Shown here in pieces: positions 32,180-39,278 of a DNA stretch of 39,278 nt. The stretch's first letter is position 1. The number at the start of each line of letters is the position of its first letter. The notes below the pieces were generated by a model, which worked only from the letters and a program-made list of their open reading frames with translations, was not told where the DNA came from and ran no database searches. Source of the DNA: Planctomycetota bacterium (GTDB lineage Bacteria > Planctomycetota > Planctomycetia > Gemmatales > Gemmataceae). The stretch spans positions 1 through 39,278 of the forward strand of contig JAFKJJ010000545.1 in the NCBI GenBank assembly GCA_017306025.1. The letters are read 5' to 3'. Made by a program: the position numbers and the translations under genes.

Positions 32180-34462
32180 ATGCGCTCCTCTGCACTTGCA
32201 CTTCTGATCGGCACCGCACTCGTCGGCTCCGGGTGCGGGAAGAAACAACAGCAGTCTCAGCCGGAAGCACCTCCGGATAAGGGCCAGGCAGAACCCAACG
32301 CCGACCCCGCGGCCGAGCGGAACAAGCAGCTCGCCGGGCTCAAGACCACCCGCCAGGAAACGCGTCGCGCCTCGATCGAGGAACTGTCGTGGCTCGCGGA
32401 AGACGACCCGGCGGTTCTGCCCGCGCTCGTCGAACTGCTCCGGGACAAGAGCACGGCCGGTGCCGGCAAGACGCTCGCGAACCAGATCAACAGCACCCGC
32501 GAGGCCGCGGCGCTCGCGATCATGGCCTGCACGAAGGGCGAGGCGGTGATGAAGGAGAAGGGCCTGGCCGTTCTCCGCGAGGGGCTGACCGACCCGTCGC
32601 CGGTGATCCGCGAGCACACCGCGTACACGATCGGACAACTCGGACCGGTCGCCCGGCCGCTCGCGCCCGACGTCCAGAAGCTCTGCACCGACCCGGACGC
32701 GAACGTTCGCGGGGCCGCGTTCGACGCGCTCCGCGTCACCGGCGTGGCCGACCCGGCCGCGCTGACGAAACTCCTCAAGCACGACAACGAGGAAGTCGTC
32801 CGACTGTCCGCGGAGCTGATTCCGCTGGTCGCCGAGATGCCCGCGGAAGCGGTCGCACCGCTCTCCGAGGCCCTGGGTAGCACCAATTCGAACGTGCGCG
32901 CCGCCGCGGCCGAAGGGCTGGCGCTCGCGGGTCCGAAGGCCGCGCCGGCGGCGCAACCGCTGGCCGACGTCATCAAAAAGAGCTACCCCGAGAAGTTCGA
33001 CCCGACGGCCCCCACGATGCGCCACGAGGGGCCAGAGCTGTCCTACTGGAAGGCGCTCGTCAAGATCGGCGAGCCCGCGGTCGGTCCGACCGCGAAGCTG
33101 TTGGAGCACCCGAACCCTCTGGTGCGGGCGCACGCGGCGCGCGTGCTCGGCGAGATCGGTCCGCCCGCGAAGGTCGCGGCAGACGCGCTAAAGAAGGCGC
33201 TCGGCGACACGTACGCGACCGTATGCGTGGAGGCCGCGGTCACGCTCTGCAAGCTCGGCGAGGCGAAGGACGACGCGCTCGCGCTCGTCAAGAAGGCGCT
33301 CGAAACGCCGACCCAGAACGTCGCGGCCACGGCCATCGAGGGCATCTACCGAATGGGCGCCGACGGCAAGCCGCTCGTCCCGCAGGCGCTCACGAAACTG
33401 AGCGACCCGAACCCGTACACGCGGCTCGCGGCCGTCACGCTCGCCGGATTGCTCCCGCCGGAAGAAGCCACGAAGGCGGCGGCGGACGTCGGCAAGCAGG
33501 CGACCGACGCCGAACCGGACATTCGCCGATGCGTCGGCCGCGTGCTGGAGCGCCTCGGTCCGGCCGGCGCGCCGGCCGCGGATGCGCTCGGCAAGGCCCT
33601 CCCCAACGAAAAGGAACTGGACATCCGCGATCAGTTCGTAGAGGCACTCGTCGCGATGGGGGCGGGAGCGAAGCCGGCGCTGCCGGGCCTTCTCCCGCTG
33701 CTCACACAGAAGGGGCTCGACGCCTCGCTCCGCACCCGCGCGCTCGCCGCGGTGGTGGCCGCCGATCCGAGTTCGCCCGAAGTGGCCGCGGCGCTCGTGA
33801 AGGCCGCGGCCGACGACGACCAGACCGTCCGCGCCGCCGCGGCCGCCGCGCTGGGCAAGCTGAACCCGCTCCCGCCCGACGCACTGGCCACGCTCCAGAG
33901 GATGGCGAAGTCGGACGCCCGAAACGGCCCACGGGTCGCCGCACTGCGAGCGATCACGGCCGCGGGTCCGCGCGCGAGGGCCGCGAAAGCCGACCTGGAG
34001 GCGATCGCGGGCGGTCCGCAACCCGGTTTGGCGCTGTGGGCGAAGGTCGCGTCGGCCGCGATCGACGGCGACGTGAAGCGGACCGCACCGACCGTGCGCG
34101 CCGGACTAGCCGACCGGAACGCACAAGCACGTTCGGCCGCGGCAGAGGCGCTGCTCGTGATCGGTCCGACGGACGCGGACCTTCCGATACTATTGAAGCT
34201 GATGAAAGACGTGGTTGGCACAACGCGGGCCGCGAGCGCGACGGCCGCGGGGCGGCTGGGCGCGTCGGCAAAGGACGCGGTGCCGCAGTTGCGGCGCCTG
34301 TTGGACGACCGCGAGGTCGAGGTCCGGGTTGCGGCGGCCGACGCGCTGGGTCAGATCGGCCCGGCGGCGCGACCCGCGATGGCGAAGCTCAACGAACTGC
34401 TCGCGGACCCGTCCGTCAAGCTCGCGGCTCAGCGGGCTCTCGACAAGATCGGGACGAAGTGA
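32180..34462 (+). CDS. HEAT-repeat lipoprotein
   Basis: This 760-residue protein has a lipoprotein-like signal (ALALLIGTALVGSGC, then GKKQQQ); the lipobox is imperfect. A polar linker follows and from about residue 60 to the end it is made of helical HEAT/PBS-type repeats, e.g. DPSPVIREHTAYTIGQLGP, HPNPLVRAHAARVLGEIGPP and DREVEVRVAAADALGQIGPA. Such solenoids are protein-interaction scaffolds. No catalytic domain is visible. The ATG at 32180 is the natural start. Just after it lies the integrase remnant. Confidence 0.88.
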   Translation: MRSSALALLIGTALVGSGCGKKQQQSQPEAPPDKGQAEPNADPAAERNKQLAGLKTTRQETRRASIEELSWLAEDDPAVLPALVELLRDKSTAGAGKTLANQINSTREAAALAIMACTKGEAVMKEKGLAVLREGLTDPSPVIREHTAYTIGQLGPVARPLAPDVQKLCTDPDANVRGAAFDALRVTGVADPAALTKLLKHDNEEVVRLSAELIPLVAEMPAEAVAPLSEALGSTNSNVRAAAAEGLALAGPKAAPAAQPLADVIKKSYPEKFDPTAPTMRHEGPELSYWKALVKIGEPAVGPTAKLLEHPNPLVRAHAARVLGEIGPPAKVAADALKKALGDTYATVCVEAAVTLCKLGEAKDDALALVKKALETPTQNVAATAIEGIYRMGADGKPLVPQALTKLSDPNPYTRLAAVTLAGLLPPEEATKAAADVGKQATDAEPDIRRCVGRVLERLGPAGAPAADALGKALPNEKELDIRDQFVEALVAMGAGAKPALPGLLPLLTQKGLDASLRTRALAAVVAADPSSPEVAAALVKAAADDDQTVRAAAAAALGKLNPLPPDALATLQRMAKSDARNGPRVAALRAITAAGPRARAAKADLEAIAGGPQPGLALWAKVASAAIDGDVKRTAPTVRAGLADRNAQARSAAAEALLVIGPTDADLPILLKLMKDVVGTTRAASATAAGRLGASAKDAVPQLRRLLDDREVEVRVAAADALGQIGPAARPAMAKLNELLADPSVKLAAQRALDKIGTK

Positions 34463-34531
34463 GACTCCCGGATTCGACCCACCGTGCCGCGCCCATGACC
34501 GACGAAATCGCCCTCCGCGGTCTGCGGGGCC

Positions 34532-34642
34532 GAAGTGGAGTGGCTCGGTCGCAAGGACGTGCGGACCACGGTGATTTATATCCACGTCTTGCACCGGAAC
34601 CCGGCCGGTGTGGTCAGCCCGCTGGATCGGCTCGCGCAATAG
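34532..34642 (+). pseudogene. 3' remnant of an integron-type tyrosine recombinase (IntI)
   Basis: The 36 codons read [20 protein letters not shown] then [16 protein letters not shown] and a TAG stop. This lines up with the last part of integron integrases ([20 protein letters not shown], then a GVRSPLD motif). The catalytic tyrosine of TTVIY is kept; the LGH histidine is arginine. Upstream, the frame is closed by TGA at 34496-34498 and no other integrase motifs are seen, so the first ~280 codons are gone. It points in the same direction as the cassette that follows, as reported for planctomycete and Treponema integrons. Confidence 0.8.
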
Positions 34643-34849
34643 GGCGACCGGCACGGGAAACCGTAACACGACCTCCCCGAACCGATCGGTCGAAAGATAC
34701 GAACTGGAAACCCGTTGCGACTGAGTGAGTGATCAGTTATTTTGTGCGTTAGTGAGACCGGGCGTGTATTAGGGCGACCGGATGGGTCGCCCCTAACGCG
34801 CAACGCTGGTCAAGCTAATACCTTGTTCGGCCGCAGAGGAGCGCGACGG
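34643..34849. other. attI-like region between integrase remnant and first cassette
   Basis: This stretch has no gene. It ends in a GTTCGGC at 34825-34831, a core-site-like heptamer (GTTRRRY with one mismatch), 18 bp before the cassette gene start. Inside lie a direct repeat TAGGGCGACCGG (34640-34651 and 34770-34781), an 11-bp inverted repeat TTGTGCGTTAG/CTAACGCGCAA (34742-34752, 34793-34803; one mismatch) enclosing the hairpin GGGCGACC/GGTCGCCC, and a palindrome ACCGATCGGT (34681-34690). Repeats next to the core site suit an attI, where the integrase binds several sites. Experimental proof is lacking. Confidence 0.55.
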
Positions 34850-35269
34850 ATGACGGAAGCGGCCGAGCCAGATGAAGTCGCTCCCCTCTGGCACACCCGA
34901 CTCGGCGCCTTGCGGTGGCACACAGCAGAGCAGTTGTGGTTTGCCGAGGTAGACCGAGTGCTGGTGCGGGACGGCCAAGTTGGCGTCGCCTCGCCCGCCG
35001 ACCTCGAACCGGCTGCCACGTTCCTCGACTGGCTCGGCGTCAACGGAGAGCTCTTCCGGACGCGGGCGGTGACAGCGATGTTCGATTACGACTTGGTATT
35101 GGACTACGACCTCGCGGAGAATGAGTTGGCTTCCAAGCTGGTGATCCACAGCCTTACTGTCCGCAACGGCACGACGCAGGCGTGGCTAGACACCGGTGGC
35201 GCGACGACAGGATATCTCTGCCCCATCCGTCTTGACAGTCAGCACCGCATCATCGGCATGGGGTTATGA
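34850..35269 (+). CDS. Integron cassette gene, hypothetical protein
   Basis: This 139-residue protein has no signal or membrane helix. It contains WHTRLGALRWHTAEQLWFAE near the start, AATFLDWLGVNGELFRTRAV, a short acidic FDYDLVLDYDLAENEL, and ends CPIRLDSQHRIIGMGL. The opening resembles small domains of the DUF2262 or DUF6985 sort, but I cannot assign it. A GAGGAG site precedes the ATG at 34850. The gene is exactly framed by an attI-type core (GTTCGGC at 34825) and an attC-like site starting 9 bp after its stop, the structure of a single-gene mobile cassette. Cassettes usually lack promoters; none is seen here. Confidence 0.75.
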   Translation: MTEAAEPDEVAPLWHTRLGALRWHTAEQLWFAEVDRVLVRDGQVGVASPADLEPAATFLDWLGVNGELFRTRAVTAMFDYDLVLDYDLAENELASKLVIHSLTVRNGTTQAWLDTGGATTGYLCPIRLDSQHRIIGMGL

Positions 35270-35277
35270 GCGACGAT

Positions 35278-35368
35278 GCCGAACCCGGCGCTGCACCTGA
35301 CACCGCCGGCTGACTTGGGACGCACTGCTCATCCGGTGATGGCGGTGCAGGTGAGCTGGTTGTTCGCG
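35278..35368. repeat. attC-like recombination site
   Basis: The outer boxes are GCCGAAC (35278-35284) and GTTCGCG (35362-35368), five of seven paired. Symmetric 5-nt unpaired spacers follow (CCGGC 35285-35289, TGGTT 35357-35361). Inside, a 16-bp stem joins GCT, CACCTG and CACCGCC (35290-35307) to GGCGGTG, CAGGTG, AGC (35341-35356), with two unpaired bases (G35293, A35300) on the left arm only. Extrahelical bases on one arm are the hallmark of folded attC. The fourth base of the core is C rather than a purine. The last six bases of the right box would belong to whatever follows the array. Confidence 0.75.
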
Positions 35369-35393
35369 CTGTGAAGTGCCACGGCCCGTTCCG

Positions 35394-36047
35394 CTACTTC
35401 GGCTCCGCTGCGAGCTGATCGACGACCTGCTTCACCGCCTCCGGCGCGCTCGTGCTGATCCCCGTGTACTGCCGGCGTGCGCCGGAGGCGGTGATCTGCA
35501 CCGAGGCGCGGAACACGTACTTTCCGTCCTCGCGATCCAGCGAGCGGTCCTCCGGCTTCACGCCGTACTTGTCGAGCTGCGCGTACAGCGGCGACACGCC
35601 CTCGGGCGCTTCCAGCGCTCCACCCGGTACGACGCCACCCGCCGGGACCAGCGGGACGCCGGGCGAATCGATCCGCAACCCTTCGTCGTCTTTTGTCCGA
35701 CCTGCGAGCGAGGCCGGTGTGCTCGTCTTGCCCGGAATGAACGTTCCCTTGAACCGCTCCGGGTCGTCGGTGTAGCCCGCCTTGCCGCCGGCCGGAGACG
35801 TGAGTGGGTCCGGCCGGCCCCGCGGACCGGTCGCCCGATCCGGCAGGGGGAGGTCTTGTTTCGGGATCTTCGTCGGCCCGTAAACGAGCGGGTCGCGATC
35901 CTTCCCACGCGAGACGCCGGTGCCCTGTGTCTCTCTGGTCGATTTGCACCCCACCAGAACGAGCAGAGCGGCCAAACAAACGCACGCGACCCACCGGCGC
36001 GCGGGTCGTCCGGTCGTTCCGTGTGTGTGTCGCGTGCAGGCCGTCAT
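35394..36047 (-). CDS. Lipoprotein of unknown function
   Basis: This 217-residue protein has a long basic N-terminus, a hydrophobic core and a lipobox (VACVCLAALLVLVGC, then KSTRE), so it is likely lipid-anchored. The middle is proline and glycine rich and looks disordered (KIPKQDLPLPDRATGPRGRP, VPLVPAGGVVPGG). The C-terminal domain, about 150-217, looks folded (LYAQLDKYGVKPEDRSL, KYVFRASVQITASGARRQYT, APEAVKQVVDQLAAEP). No family is recognised. ATG at 36047. It ends 25 bp after the attC-like site, convergent with the cassette. Confidence 0.75.
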   Translation of the reverse strand: MTACTRHTHGTTGRPARRWVACVCLAALLVLVGCKSTRETQGTGVSRGKDRDPLVYGPTKIPKQDLPLPDRATGPRGRPDPLTSPAGGKAGYTDDPERFKGTFIPGKTSTPASLAGRTKDDEGLRIDSPGVPLVPAGGVVPGGALEAPEGVSPLYAQLDKYGVKPEDRSLDREDGKYVFRASVQITASGARRQYTGISTSAPEAVKQVVDQLAAEPK

Positions 36048-36234
36048 CTTGACCCGCCTCCGGGGGCGGCTACATCAGCCATGCTCTCACTCCGCCACCT
36101 GTACTCTCCCCCGTCGCACGGCAGCCGTCTACGCGACGTGGGCAGAAAGCGGCCGCCCGGGTGCGGCACGAGTTCGGCGGGTGACCGGTGGGCAAACTTT
36201 GCGGGCGGAATAACCTCTTCGCGGGACGGGTGCA

Positions 36235-37296
36235 ATGGCGGTTCACAAGATCGCGGTGATCGGCGGCGACGGGATCGGGCCGGAGGTCATCGACCAGGCG
36301 GTTCGCGCGGCCGACGCCGCGGCCGGCAAACACGACCGGGCCGAACTCAAGTGGACCAAACTGCCCTGGAGCACCGCGTACTACAAGCAGCACGGCCGGA
36401 TGTTGCCCGAAGACGGGTGGGAGCAGCTCAAGGCGTATGAGGCGATCCTCTTCGGCGCCGTCGGCGATCCTTCGGTACCGGACAAGATCACGGTCCACGA
36501 GCTGCTGCTGCCGATGCGGCGGAAGTACGACCAGTACGTGAACCTCCGCCCGGCCTACCTCTTCGCGGGCGTGCCGTGCCCGCTCGTCGGCAAGAAGCCC
36601 GGCGAGATCGACATGCTCGTCTACCGCGAAAACACCGAGGGCGAATACGCCCCGGTGGGCGGGAACCTCTACCCGGGCACCGAGAACCAGATCGCGGTTC
36701 AGACCGGCGTGTTCACCTGGCGCGGGTGCGAGCGCATCCTCCGCGCCGCGTTCGACGCCGCCCGCAAGCGCCCGCGCAAGAAGCTCACCAGCATCACAAA
36801 ATCGAACGCGCAGGTGTACGGCCTCGGGCTGTGGGACGACGTGTTCAACACGGTGCGGAAGGACTACCCGGACGTGGACAGCAGCTCGCTTTTGGTGGAT
36901 GCCGCGGCAATGGACTTCGTCCGCAAGCCGGAGTCGTTCGACGTGGTGGTCGCGAGCAACCTGTTCGGCGACATCCTCACCGACCTCAGCGCCGCGGTGA
37001 CCGGGAGCATCGGACTGGCGAGCAGCGCGAACATCAACCCGACGAAGAAGTTCCCGAGCATGTTCGAGCCGGTCCACGGCAGCGCGCCGGACATCGCGGG
37101 CAAGGGAATCGCGAACCCGCTGGCCGCGATCCTCTCCGCCGCGCTCATGCTCGATCACCTCGGCCTCGCGAAGAGCGCTCAAGCCGTCCGCGATGCGGTG
37201 TCAAAGGTGCTCGCGTCGGGGGAAGTGAAGACGCCCGACCTCGGGGGCAAGGCGACCACAACCCAGATGGGCGATGCGGTGGTCGGCGCGGTTTAA
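36235..37296 (+). CDS. Isocitrate/isopropylmalate-family dehydrogenase, tartrate dehydrogenase type
   Basis: This 353-residue enzyme is a metal- and NAD-dependent beta-decarboxylating dehydrogenase of the IPMDH/TDH family. It has IAVIGGDGIGPEVIDQAV at the N-terminus, ILFGAVGDPSVPDKITVHEL, the arginines in RKYDQYVNLRPAYLF, YRENTEGEYAPVGG, the TKSNAQ lysine segment, the metal-binding SNLFGDILTDLSAAVTG, and the NAD site FEPVHGSAPDIAGKGIANPL. The pattern (PSVPDKITVHELLLPMRR, ENTEGEYAPVGG) fits tartrate or D-malate dehydrogenases better than LeuB, but substrate is not proven. ATG at 36235. A hairpin repeat follows. Confidence 0.88.
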   Translation: MAVHKIAVIGGDGIGPEVIDQAVRAADAAAGKHDRAELKWTKLPWSTAYYKQHGRMLPEDGWEQLKAYEAILFGAVGDPSVPDKITVHELLLPMRRKYDQYVNLRPAYLFAGVPCPLVGKKPGEIDMLVYRENTEGEYAPVGGNLYPGTENQIAVQTGVFTWRGCERILRAAFDAARKRPRKKLTSITKSNAQVYGLGLWDDVFNTVRKDYPDVDSSSLLVDAAAMDFVRKPESFDVVVASNLFGDILTDLSAAVTGSIGLASSANINPTKKFPSMFEPVHGSAPDIAGKGIANPLAAILSAALMLDHLGLAKSAQAVRDAVSKVLASGEVKTPDLGGKATTTQMGDAVVGAV

Positions 37297-37302
37297 TGTT
37301 CT

Positions 37303-37371
37303 CTGTAGCCGGCCCGCTGACACCGGGACCAGACGAATAGTGTCGCCCCGGTTTCAACGGGCCGGCTACAG
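37303..37371. repeat. Inverted repeat after the dehydrogenase gene
   Basis: CTGTAGCCGGCCCG (37303-37316) pairs perfectly with CGGGCCGGCTACAG (37358-37371); inner segments (CACCGGG with CCCCGGT) pair partly. There is no clear T-tract. It may act as a terminator and is similar in character to the other GC-rich palindromes here. Confidence 0.7.
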
Positions 37372-37515
37372 AAACCGGGGTCTGCCGTGCCGATCCGGGG
37401 TCGGGTGTAGGTCGAGGCGGCCCGCTCACCGCACCCGCCCGGGACCGGATGCAAGGGTGCCGGCCGTCATCTCGCCGAACGCAAAAGCACAACGAACCGA
37501 CGACGAGGACCAACC

Positions 37516-37902
37516 GTGCCCAACGGGCCGCAAATCATCCTGACGCTGAAGGTGCTCGTCGTCACGGTGACGATCCTGCTGTTCGCGTCACTCGTGGCAC
37601 TGCTACTGAAGCGCCCGCGGCTGCACGGGCACATCAACACCGCGTTCTTCGTACTGACGATGCTCACCGTCGTCGCGTTCGAGGCGCTGTTGCAGTGGGT
37701 GAACGTGTCGTCCACGTTCGACGACGCGGCGCGCCAGGCCCTCCGCACGCACCTGTTCTTCTCCGTCCCGTCGGCATTGCTCTTGCCCGCGATGATCGTC
37801 ACCGGCAAGATGCGGCGGAAGCAGTTGCACCTCGTGCTCGCGGCGGTGTTCCTGCTCCTGTGGACCGGTACCGTAATCACCGGCCTCGGCCTCCCGCACT
37901 GA
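37516..37902 (+). CDS. DUF420 membrane protein
   Basis: This 128-residue protein has four membrane helices (LVVTVTILLFASLVALLL, INTAFFVLTMLTVVAFEALL, HLFFSVPSALLLPAMIVTG, HLVLAAVFLLLWTGTVITG). The histidines in RPRLHGHIN, RTHLFFSVP and KQLHLVLA and overall length match DUF420, whose Bacillus members act near cytochrome oxidase assembly. The start is GTG at 37516. The next gene starts 6 bp after the stop. No oxidase genes are in the window, so the role is not confirmed by context. Confidence 0.8.
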   Translation: MPNGPQIILTLKVLVVTVTILLFASLVALLLKRPRLHGHINTAFFVLTMLTVVAFEALLQWVNVSSTFDDAARQALRTHLFFSVPSALLLPAMIVTGKMRRKQLHLVLAAVFLLLWTGTVITGLGLPH

Positions 37903-37908
37903 CTCGGC

Positions 37909-38637
37909 ATGACAACACCCGAAGACGGACCGTCCGAGCCGACCGACCCGCTCGCGCTGGGGCAGGCGGCCGCGTCGCAACTCGGCGGCGAGTGGCAGGT
38001 CGACACGTTCGAGGAGCTTCCCGCGGAAGCGAACGAGCCGCCGGTCGACGAGCGGGCCGCGCCGCTCGCGGCTCCGGCTCCTCCGGCTCCCACGTCTCCG
38101 CCGCACGCCCCGGAAGTCCCGCCGTCGCCCGAACAGCTCATCGAAGCGATGTTGTTCGTCGGCGGGCACCCGCTCGCGGCCGCGAACGCGTGTTCCGCGA
38201 TCCGCGGACTGACGCCCGAGCGCTTTCAGACCGCGATCGACGCGCTCAACCGCCGTTACCGCGAACAGTGGCGGCCCTACGCGGTCGAGCCGCGCGGCGA
38301 CGGCTTCGCCCTGGTCGTGCGCCCCGCGTACCGCAACCTGCGCGAGCGCCTCTTCGGCGGACCGCGCGAAACGCGCCTCAGCCAGCCGGCCCTCGACGTC
38401 CTCTCGGTGGTCGCGTACCGCCAGCCGGTCGGAAAGGCCGAAGTGGACGCGGTCCGCGGCACCGACTCCGGCGCGACGCTGCGGCAACGGGTGCGGCTGG
38501 GGCTGATCGCGGTGCAGCACCGCGCCGACGCGACCGGGCGCGAGGTGCGCTACGGCACCACGCCGCGGTTCCTCGACGTGTTCGACCTCGCGTCCCTCGA
38601 CGAACTCCCGCGGCTGGGCGACCCGTCACAGGTGTGA
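37909..38637 (+). CDS. scpB: Segregation and condensation protein B
   Basis: This 242-residue protein is ScpB, a winged-helix partner of ScpA in the SMC condensin complex. After a disordered acidic and proline-rich N-terminus (about 1-75) come the first winged helix (PEQLIEAMLFVGGHPLAAAN) and the second (LSQPALDVLSVVAYRQPVGK, then VDAVRGTDSGATLRQ), and a typical end (REVRYGTTPRFLDVFDLAS, then LDELP). The family's RGVDS-type segment reads RGTDSGATL. The N-terminus is longer than in most ScpB. No scpA is adjacent. ATG at 37909; the stop touches a palindrome. Confidence 0.88.
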   Translation: MTTPEDGPSEPTDPLALGQAAASQLGGEWQVDTFEELPAEANEPPVDERAAPLAAPAPPAPTSPPHAPEVPPSPEQLIEAMLFVGGHPLAAANACSAIRGLTPERFQTAIDALNRRYREQWRPYAVEPRGDGFALVVRPAYRNLRERLFGGPRETRLSQPALDVLSVVAYRQPVGKAEVDAVRGTDSGATLRQRVRLGLIAVQHRADATGREVRYGTTPRFLDVFDLASLDELPRLGDPSQV

Positions 38638-38716
38638 TGTGGTCCGGTCGCGGAGCGACCGGATTTCACCGCCCTCGTTACAACAAGACCTCCGGTCGCT
38701 CCGCGACCGGACCACA
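38638..38716. repeat. Nested palindrome between scpB and the bestrophin gene
   Basis: Two 26-nt arms (38638-38663 and 38691-38716) are perfect inverted copies around a 27-nt loop. Each arm also contains its own 9-bp hairpin (TCCGGTCGC-GGA-GCGACCGGA), so one long stem or two small hairpins can form. The right arm ends 14 bp before the bestrophin start, close to its ribosome site. Confidence 0.85.
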
Positions 38717-38730
38717 AGCGGAGGTCCGCG

Positions 38731-39278
38731 TTGGCCGACAACCGCCGGACGCTGTTGGGCTGGGTGTGGCCGCCGCCGCCGATCGCGGGGCGCCTGTGGG
38801 TCGCGGTCGCGGCCGCCGCGGGCTATTCCGCCCTGGTGTGGGCGGTCGAGCCGAAGGACGGGCTACTTCAGCCGCTGTGGTCGTCGCAGTTCGCGCTGTT
38901 CAACACCGCGATTCTCGGCCTGCTGGTCAGCTTCCGCACGAAGGTCGCCTACGACCGGTGGTGGGAAGGTCGAGTGCTGTGGGGGGCGCTCGTCAACAAC
39001 TCGCGCAACCTCTGCTTGAAGGTGCTCACGCTGGCGAAGCCCGACGCGACGGAACGTGCGGCGTTCGCGGCGCTGGTGACGGCGTTCCCGGTCGCGCTGA
39101 TGCGGCACCTCCGCGGCCCGCTGCGGCTCAACGAACTGGACGACTTCAAAGAGGACGACGCGACGCCCGAACACATCCCGGCACACATCGCCGGCCGGCT
39201 GATGGCCGCGGTCGCGGCGTGGCGGACCGCCGGACGCATCGACGGTCACGCGCACCAGATGCTCGACGCGAACCTCAA
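38731..39278 (+). CDS. Bestrophin-family ion channel, 3' end outside window
   Basis: The first 182 residues are visible. After a proline-rich turn and one membrane helix (LWVAVAAAAGYSALVWAV) comes LFNTAILGLLVSFRTKVAYD followed by RWWEGRVLWGALVNNSRNL, the core signature of bacterial bestrophins (PF01062), pentameric chloride or cation channels. The following stretch (FAALVTAFPVALMRHLRGP) also fits. The start is TTG at 38731 with GGAGG 6 nt upstream and no ATG nearby. The gene runs past the right edge with no stop. Confidence 0.85.
   Translation, partial: MADNRRTLLGWVWPPPPIAGRLWVAVAAAAGYSALVWAVEPKDGLLQPLWSSQFALFNTAILGLLVSFRTKVAYDRWWEGRVLWGALVNNSRNLCLKVLTLAKPDATERAAFAALVTAFPVALMRHLRGPLRLNELDDFKEDDATPEHIPAHIAGRLMAAVAAWRTAGRIDGHAHQMLDANL

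Noticed and set aside
34495-34531. ATG at 34495 as the start of a gene running into the integrase tail
   Set aside because: It is in a different frame from the tail; the tail's own frame is closed by TGA at 34496-34498.
34793-34831. Possible second attC from CCCTAAC to GTTCGGC
   Set aside because: The outer boxes pair poorly and no inner stem with symmetric spacers can be drawn; attI is the better explanation.

Overview
The window is high-GC, gene-dense chromosomal DNA that most resembles a planctomycete of the Gemmata group. Pointers are a PVC-type CxxCH haem protein with HEAT repeats, a DUF1559 pseudopilin-like protein with an H-x9-DG motif, several TIGR03067-type secreted proteins, a TIGR02996 protein, an ECF sigma factor fused to a membrane-anchored propeller, and many GTG or TTG starts. 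This assignment comes from recognising families by eye; no search was run.

Layout. At 1-2.4 kb lies the start of a PseG/SpsG-like gene (minus strand) and, divergent from it, parB with an 18-bp CACGTG-centred palindrome (parS-like) 100 bp upstream. At 2.4-8 kb are three tandem secreted paralogues, tRNA-Pro(TGG), a PIG-V-like membrane protein, a Tat-exported metallophosphoesterase, a TIGR02996 protein with an EF-Tu domain-II-like tail, and two small secreted proteins, closed by a perfect 20-bp bidirectional terminator. At 8-14.3 kb on the minus strand are the large haem protein, an overlapping two-gene module of unknown function, and an acyl-CoA dehydrogenase. At 14.5-21.6 kb are folE, a GlcD-GlcF-like FAD/Fe-S fusion carrying an in-frame palindromic insertion, and a molybdopterin cluster (moaD, unknown gene, moaE, histidine phosphatase, moaA). 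At 21.6-27.7 kb are ispF, cysS and ruvC-ruvA-(three small genes)-ruvB. At 27.7-34.5 kb are an iron-permease-like protein, the sigma/propeller fusion, the DUF1559 protein, a DUF454 protein and a HEAT-repeat lipoprotein. At 34.5-35.4 kb is a decayed integron. At 35.4-39.3 kb are a lipoprotein, a tartrate/isopropylmalate-type dehydrogenase, a DUF420 protein, scpB and a partial bestrophin.

The most interesting region is 34.53-35.37 kb. It holds the last 36 codons of an integron-type tyrosine recombinase (catalytic Tyr present), an attI-like stretch ending in GTTCGGC, one small cassette gene, and a 91-bp site with textbook attC architecture: 7-bp outer boxes, 5-nt symmetric spacers, and a 16-bp stem with two bulged bases on one arm only. 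The integrase relic points the same way as the cassette, the reversed layout reported for planctomycetes and Treponema. The second highlight is an 80-bp perfect inverted repeat inserted in frame inside the FAD oxidase gene; it is translated and reads as the same peptide from either strand, as Rickettsia palindromic elements are.

Functional links: ParB and ScpB act in chromosome segregation, RuvABC in Holliday-junction processing, MoaA/D/E in molybdopterin synthesis. The many small secreted proteins have no known function.
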